A DNA stretch of 64,000 nt from an uncultured Mycobacterium sp. (lineage in GTDB: Bacteria; Actinomycetota; Actinomycetes; Mycobacteriales; Mycobacteriaceae), in NCBI GenBank assembly GCA_900078375.1, contig FLQS01000005.1, positions 47-64,046 of the forward strand, read 5' to 3'. A program made the position numbers and the translations under genes. Under the pieces are notes generated by a model. That model did no database searches. It saw only the letters and a list, made by a program, of their open reading frames with translations, and was not told the DNA's origin. Within the stretch, counting starts at the first letter, position 1. Every line of letters begins with the position of its first letter. Below, piece by piece: positions 60,783 through 64,000 of this stretch.

Positions 60783-62267
60783 ATGGCGACACGGACCATT
60801 CAGGTTGAGAACGAGCCGGCGTCGCCGGTAAGTGGCGGCAAGCTGCCCGTGCGCCCGAAGACGTTTGCCGAGCGGGTCCGCACCGACCCGCTGAGCACCA
60901 TCATCACCGTCTCCATCGACGTGCTGTCGGTCTCGGTGGCGACGTTCATCGGCGCGCGGTGGGCGATAGCGACCCATGACTATCCACCCGGCGTCTGGCT
61001 GGGCGTCCTGTATGTGCCTGTCGTGATCGGCATGCTCGCCTTACGTGGGGTCTATCGACGGCGCCTCAACCGGGAGTTCCTCGACGAGATCGGGCCGATC
61101 GAGGCGACCGTAGCCATCGCATCGATGTTCTTGCTCAGTGGCATGCTGCTCGTTCACGAAGGTGGCCGGCCCGGCGCCACCGTGCTGAAGATATGGCTCT
61201 GCGCCGCGGTGCTCATGCCGTTCGGACGGCTGGTCCGCGTCATCACCCAGCGGAGCTTGCGGCGACATCACCACCTCGTCGCCCCGACACTCATCGTCGG
61301 CAACGGCCGCGTCGCCGGGCACATCATCAGCCGCCTGGAAGAGTTCCCGGAATACGGCCTCGGCCCGGTCGGCATCGTCGACGCCGAGCCATGGTTCGGC
61401 CAGCCGGGCGACCCGCGACCCGACCTCCCGTGGCTGGGCTCGCCGGAGAACATCGACCAAGCGATCCGGCTGACCGGCGCGCAGAACGTCGTGATCGCCT
61501 TCTCCCGCACACAGGACCAGGTGCTCACCCATGTGGTCCGGACCGCTCATCAGAACGGACTGCGCGTGTGGGTCGTGCCGCGCATGTTCGACACGATCGG
61601 CGAGCGCGCGCGAATCGAGCACGTGGGCGGTACACCGCTGCTCGCCTTGCCCCACACCGACCCCCGGGGCTGGCAGTTCCTCGTCAAGCACGTCTTCGAC
61701 CGGGTGATGGCGGCCTTCCTACTGCTGTTGATCTCGCCGGTCTTCTTGACTCTGGTGCTGCTCGTCAAGCTGAGTTCGCCGGGACCGATCTTCTTCAGCC
61801 AGCCGCGCGTCGGTCGCGACGGACGGGTTTTCGGATGCCTCAAGTTCCGTTCGATGCGGGCATCCGACGCATCCGGTGCCGCATTCCAGCTGAAGACCGG
61901 CGCTGCACCCGGCGGCGTGGAGGGCGTCGATCGGCGCACCAAGATCGGCAAGATCCTGCGCGCCACGTCGCTGGACGAACTGCCTCAGTTCATCAACGTG
62001 CTCCGCGGTGAGATGAGCCTGGTGGGCCCGCGACCGGAGCGGCCGGAGTTCGTGGAGCTCTTCGAGGCGCAGATCCAGCGTTACGGCGAACGGCACCGAG
62101 TGCGAGCCGGCGTGACCGGCTGGGCCCAGGTGCACGGGTTGCGCGGACAGACATCCATCGCCGATCGCGCCGAATGGGACAACTACTACATCGAGAACTG
62201 GTCGATCGCGCTCGACCTGAAGATCCTCGCGCTGACTATCCCGGCGGTCCTGCGGCGGGCTGAATAA
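60783..62267 (+). CDS. Polyprenyl-phosphate glycosylphosphotransferase (WcaJ/GumD-like)
   Basis: A 494-residue membrane enzyme that loads a sugar phosphate onto undecaprenyl or decaprenyl phosphate, the first step of exopolysaccharide or glycolipid assembly. Four N-terminal membrane segments lie at about residues 38-60, 72-92, 108-125 and 133-152. A Rossmann-like domain follows (TLIVGNGRVAGH), then a hydrophobic segment near 308-330 and the C-terminal bacterial sugar transferase domain with LKFRSM and DELPQFINVLRGEMSLVGPRP. ATG 60783; the 100 bp upstream contain the short direct repeat GGGTAGC. Confidence 0.92.
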   Translation: MATRTIQVENEPASPVSGGKLPVRPKTFAERVRTDPLSTIITVSIDVLSVSVATFIGARWAIATHDYPPGVWLGVLYVPVVIGMLALRGVYRRRLNREFLDEIGPIEATVAIASMFLLSGMLLVHEGGRPGATVLKIWLCAAVLMPFGRLVRVITQRSLRRHHHLVAPTLIVGNGRVAGHIISRLEEFPEYGLGPVGIVDAEPWFGQPGDPRPDLPWLGSPENIDQAIRLTGAQNVVIAFSRTQDQVLTHVVRTAHQNGLRVWVVPRMFDTIGERARIEHVGGTPLLALPHTDPRGWQFLVKHVFDRVMAAFLLLLISPVFLTLVLLVKLSSPGPIFFSQPRVGRDGRVFGCLKFRSMRASDASGAAFQLKTGAAPGGVEGVDRRTKIGKILRATSLDELPQFINVLRGEMSLVGPRPERPEFVELFEAQIQRYGERHRVRAGVTGWAQVHGLRGQTSIADRAEWDNYYIENWSIALDLKILALTIPAVLRRAE

Positions 62268-62285
62268 AACTTCGATAACAACGCG

Positions 62286-62333
62286 GTTAGCTGGCGTGTG
62301 AAAAATACCCGTGGTGGGTACAGGACAGCTAAC
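62286..62333 (+). promoter_or_regulatory. Structured leader: nested inverted repeats upstream of a small ORF
   Basis: GTTAGCTG (62286-62293) pairs with CAGCTAAC (62326-62333), and inside lies TACCC-N5-GGGTA (62306-62320). The nested stems follow the glycosylphosphotransferase stop and precede the small ORF. They may be a terminator, an attenuator or part of a small RNA. No T-run follows. Confidence 0.4.
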
Positions 62334-62382
62334 ACATCGGGTCGCGATGGAAACCCGATTCACACGCGTCACAGGAGTAGAT

Positions 62383-62541
62383 ATGAGTCACCCCTTACTC
62401 ACATCGACCGACGTAATTCGTTATGCGATCGCCGAACAGGTTCGGCGGATCGGCGGCAGCGACGAAGACATCGACGACATCGCTTTTGCCGCGTCGTATG
62501 CGGTGATGTGTTGGGGTTTGACTGCCCCGCAAAGTATTTGA
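62383..62541 (+). CDS. Small protein of unknown function (52 aa)
   Basis: A 52-residue ORF beginning MSHPLLTSTDVIRYAIAEQV, with AGGAG 6 nt before ATG 62383. It has an acidic middle (GSDEDIDDIAF) and a single Cys near residue 44. The good ribosome site and amphipathic helices support a real gene. I recognise no family. Confidence 0.6.
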   Translation: MSHPLLTSTDVIRYAIAEQVRRIGGSDEDIDDIAFAASYAVMCWGLTAPQSI

Positions 62542-62726
62542 CGCCTACGTCATTACTACGGGCCAGGCGGTCTGATCGCCGTCCCCGGTAAAACACGCGC
62601 GCGCTGGCTCCCAGTGACGATAATCTGCTCCCGGCAATTTGCGCTGGCAAGGGTCGCAGACGCCGACGCTGAGGTTGCTGGCTCGGACAGATCAATAGTC
62701 CGCAACTAGATTCCGGATTTCGCGGG
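62542..62726. other. Intergenic region without recognised features
   Basis: A 185-bp gap between the small plus-strand ORF and the end of the DUF2236 gene. The two genes are convergent. I see no strong terminator or repeat in it. Confidence 0.5.
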
Positions 62727-63761
62727 CTACGCCGACGGTGTCTGCTGGGCCGGGCAGACTCCACCCAAGTAGTGAATTCCCTTGTCCCGCTCCCCCGCTG
62801 GCGGCAGATTGCGCGCCGGGGTATGCAGCAGCGGAGCGTCGACCGGAATCCTGCCGGTGGCCCGGTCCCATCCGGCGCGGGCGCGTGGATGCATACGGCG
62901 CCGCTTCGGTAGCAGCTTGAATGCCAGATTGACGGCCCGGCCGAACAGCCAGTGCAGGCGCTCATCGCGCGTGGACCACGTGTAGCCCATCAGGTCGCGG
63001 ACCGGCTGGTCGTAGAGGCCGACGGTCACCCACACCGCGAACGGCCCGAGCGCCTTGAGGTAGGCCGACCATAGAAAATCCGGAATCCATTGCAGTGAAG
63101 GATGTTTCGGCATCGTAGACAGATCGAGGACCTGCCGGGTGGCCCAGTTGTTCTCCAGGACATCACGACACATGTGGTCCCAGTAGACCTGAAACTCCTC
63201 CCAGCTGCCGGGCACCGGGCGCATGCTCATGCCGTACATCCGATACCAGGTGACGTGCTCGTCGAACAGCTGGCGCTTCTGGTCCTCGGTGAGGCCGTCG
63301 CCGAAGTACTCCGCGGTCAGGACGGTGCCCATGAAAAACGTTGAGTGCGCCCAATAAAAGACATCGGGGTTGAGTGCGCTGTAGCGACGCCCTTGGGAGT
63401 CAACACCTTTGATCGGGATGTGGTAGTCGCGCACCTCGGCGCCGGTCATCGGCGCCCGGTCACCGTCGAACACCACACCGCCGATCGGGTACAGCGATCG
63501 CAGCAGGCGCGGCAGTCGCTCGATGAAGAAAATCGAGTGCTCCTCGACCGCCGCACCGAGCTGGGGATGCATGTTCTGCATCGAACCCGCCCACGGCCCC
63601 TGCAGCAGGCCACGCCAGTCGCCGAAGTATTTCCACGTCAGCGAGTCAGGTCCGAGCACATCGGGCGGGGCGTCATACGCCCCCCCGGTCACCGGACAAC
63701 CAGGGGCCACCTGCGCGCCCTCGCTGGTCACAGGGCACGCGTCGGACGTATCTTGACTCAA
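62727..63761 (-). CDS. DUF2236/MpaB-type oxygenase family protein
   Basis: A 344-residue helical protein of the MpaB/latex-clearing-protein group, which binds b-type heme and oxidises phenolic or isoprenoid substrates. Helices with DVFYWAHSTFFMGTVL near residue 130 and FDEHVTWYRMYGMSMRP near 165 carry the candidate His/Arg heme residues. The start is TTG 63761 with a GAAGG box 8 nt upstream; no ATG or GTG fits better. The N-terminal 30 residues have four Cys or Pro-rich turns (ACPVTSEG, GCPVTGG). It is divergent from the TetR gene, its likely regulator. Confidence 0.83.
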   Translation of the reverse strand: MSQDTSDACPVTSEGAQVAPGCPVTGGAYDAPPDVLGPDSLTWKYFGDWRGLLQGPWAGSMQNMHPQLGAAVEEHSIFFIERLPRLLRSLYPIGGVVFDGDRAPMTGAEVRDYHIPIKGVDSQGRRYSALNPDVFYWAHSTFFMGTVLTAEYFGDGLTEDQKRQLFDEHVTWYRMYGMSMRPVPGSWEEFQVYWDHMCRDVLENNWATRQVLDLSTMPKHPSLQWIPDFLWSAYLKALGPFAVWVTVGLYDQPVRDLMGYTWSTRDERLHWLFGRAVNLAFKLLPKRRRMHPRARAGWDRATGRIPVDAPLLHTPARNLPPAGERDKGIHYLGGVCPAQQTPSA

Positions 63762-63832
63762 CTGGTGACCTTCCCAATGGCGTGCGGGGCACTTTTGACT
63801 ACACGCGTTGTCATCACGAGCTTAGGAGCGAT

Positions 63833-64000
63833 GTGACGTCGGGTCAACGACGGGGCCGCTGGTCGGGCGTCCCACTGCCGGACCGGCAGGCGCTGCGCCG
63901 CGACGAGTTGATCGCCGCCGGGGTGACTCTGCTTGGCAATGCGGGTGGCCCGGCGCTGACGGTGCGAGCGGTCTGCCGCGATGCCGGCCTGACCGAGCGG
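63833..64000 (+). CDS. TetR-family regulator, N-terminal fragment
   Basis: The first 56 residues of a TetR-type regulator truncated by the window edge. RRDELIAAGVTLLGNAGG and ALTVRAVCRDAGLTER are the first helices of the DNA-binding domain. GTG 63833 has AGGAG 6 nt upstream. It is divergent from the MpaB-like gene with a 71-bp gap. Confidence 0.85.
   Translation, partial: MTSGQRRGRWSGVPLPDRQALRRDELIAAGVTLLGNAGGPALTVRAVCRDAGLTER

Noticed and set aside
1..64000. CRISPR arrays, insertion sequences or prophage
   Set aside because: No regularly spaced repeats, transposase motifs or phage genes were found; the HNH/DUF222 genes are ordinary mycobacterial repeats.
1..64000. KstR or KstR2 operators, as expected for cholesterol genes
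   Set aside because: I saw no convincing AACNNGTT-type sites in the promoter gaps inspected; the KshA-like gene has the TACTGTAA-type operator instead.

Overview
The window comes from a high-GC actinobacterium, almost certainly a fast-growing environmental Mycobacterium (Mycolicibacterium). Four things point to this: LexA boxes of the mycobacterial form TCGAAC-N4-GTTCGA in front of two DUF222/HNH (13E12-type) genes, many LLM flavoenzymes of the F420-dependent kind, two SDRs of the mycofactocin-coupled type, and many GTG starts with 4-bp overlapping stops and starts or apparently leaderless promoters.

From about 0.2 to 59.3 kb the window is one large catabolic island for an unidentified lipid, alicyclic or terpenoid-like acid. 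Left arm (0.2-22.6 kb): short divergent operons carrying four LLM oxidoreductases, an acyl-CoA carboxylase beta subunit, a Baeyer-Villiger monooxygenase, a KshA-like Rieske oxygenase with an isochorismatase-fold protein and a P450, an aldehyde dehydrogenase with an SDR, two family III CoA transferases, a molybdopterin oxidoreductase and a lipid-transfer-type thiolase homologue. Centre (24.0-37.0 kb): a minus-strand run of 12 genes (two crotonases, SDR, DapA-like aldolase, three amidohydrolases, CoA ligase, three acyl-CoA dehydrogenases, P450) read divergently from a TetR gene. Then come a thiolase, crotonase and GntR block, a 7-gene plus-strand operon (three crotonases, three CoA ligases, a maleylpyruvate-isomerase-like protein), a GntR, ACAD, thiolase and SDR operon facing an ACAD-SDR pair, and a 5-gene minus operon (two SDRs, APH-like kinase, flavin monooxygenase, alpha/beta hydrolase).

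The main result is that nine promoter regions across 58 kb carry the same 19-bp imperfect to perfect palindrome, best form TACTGTAA-N3-TTACAGTA. Each arm contains TACTGT or TACAGT, which fits a TANNNT -10 hexamer, so one bound dimer could shut both divergent promoters. I do not recognise this operator. The best candidate regulator is the TetR protein at 37210-37944, whose divergent promoter carries one copy. The island therefore looks like a single regulon: CoA activation (ligases, CoA transferases), ring or side-chain oxygenation (Rieske, P450, BVMO, Mo enzyme), dehydrogenation and hydration (ACADs, crotonases, possibly hydroxyacyl-CoA kinases), C-C cleavage (thiolases, aldolase, amidohydrolase-fold decarboxylases or hydrolases) and carboxylation.

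From 59.4 kb on the content is housekeeping-like: tRNA-Phe, tRNA-Asp and tRNA-Glu on the minus strand, tRNA-Lys on the plus strand, a GAF protein, a polyprenyl-phosphate glycosylphosphotransferase, a small unknown protein, a DUF2236/MpaB-type oxygenase and the first part of a TetR gene. I see no insertion sequence, integrase or CRISPR array.
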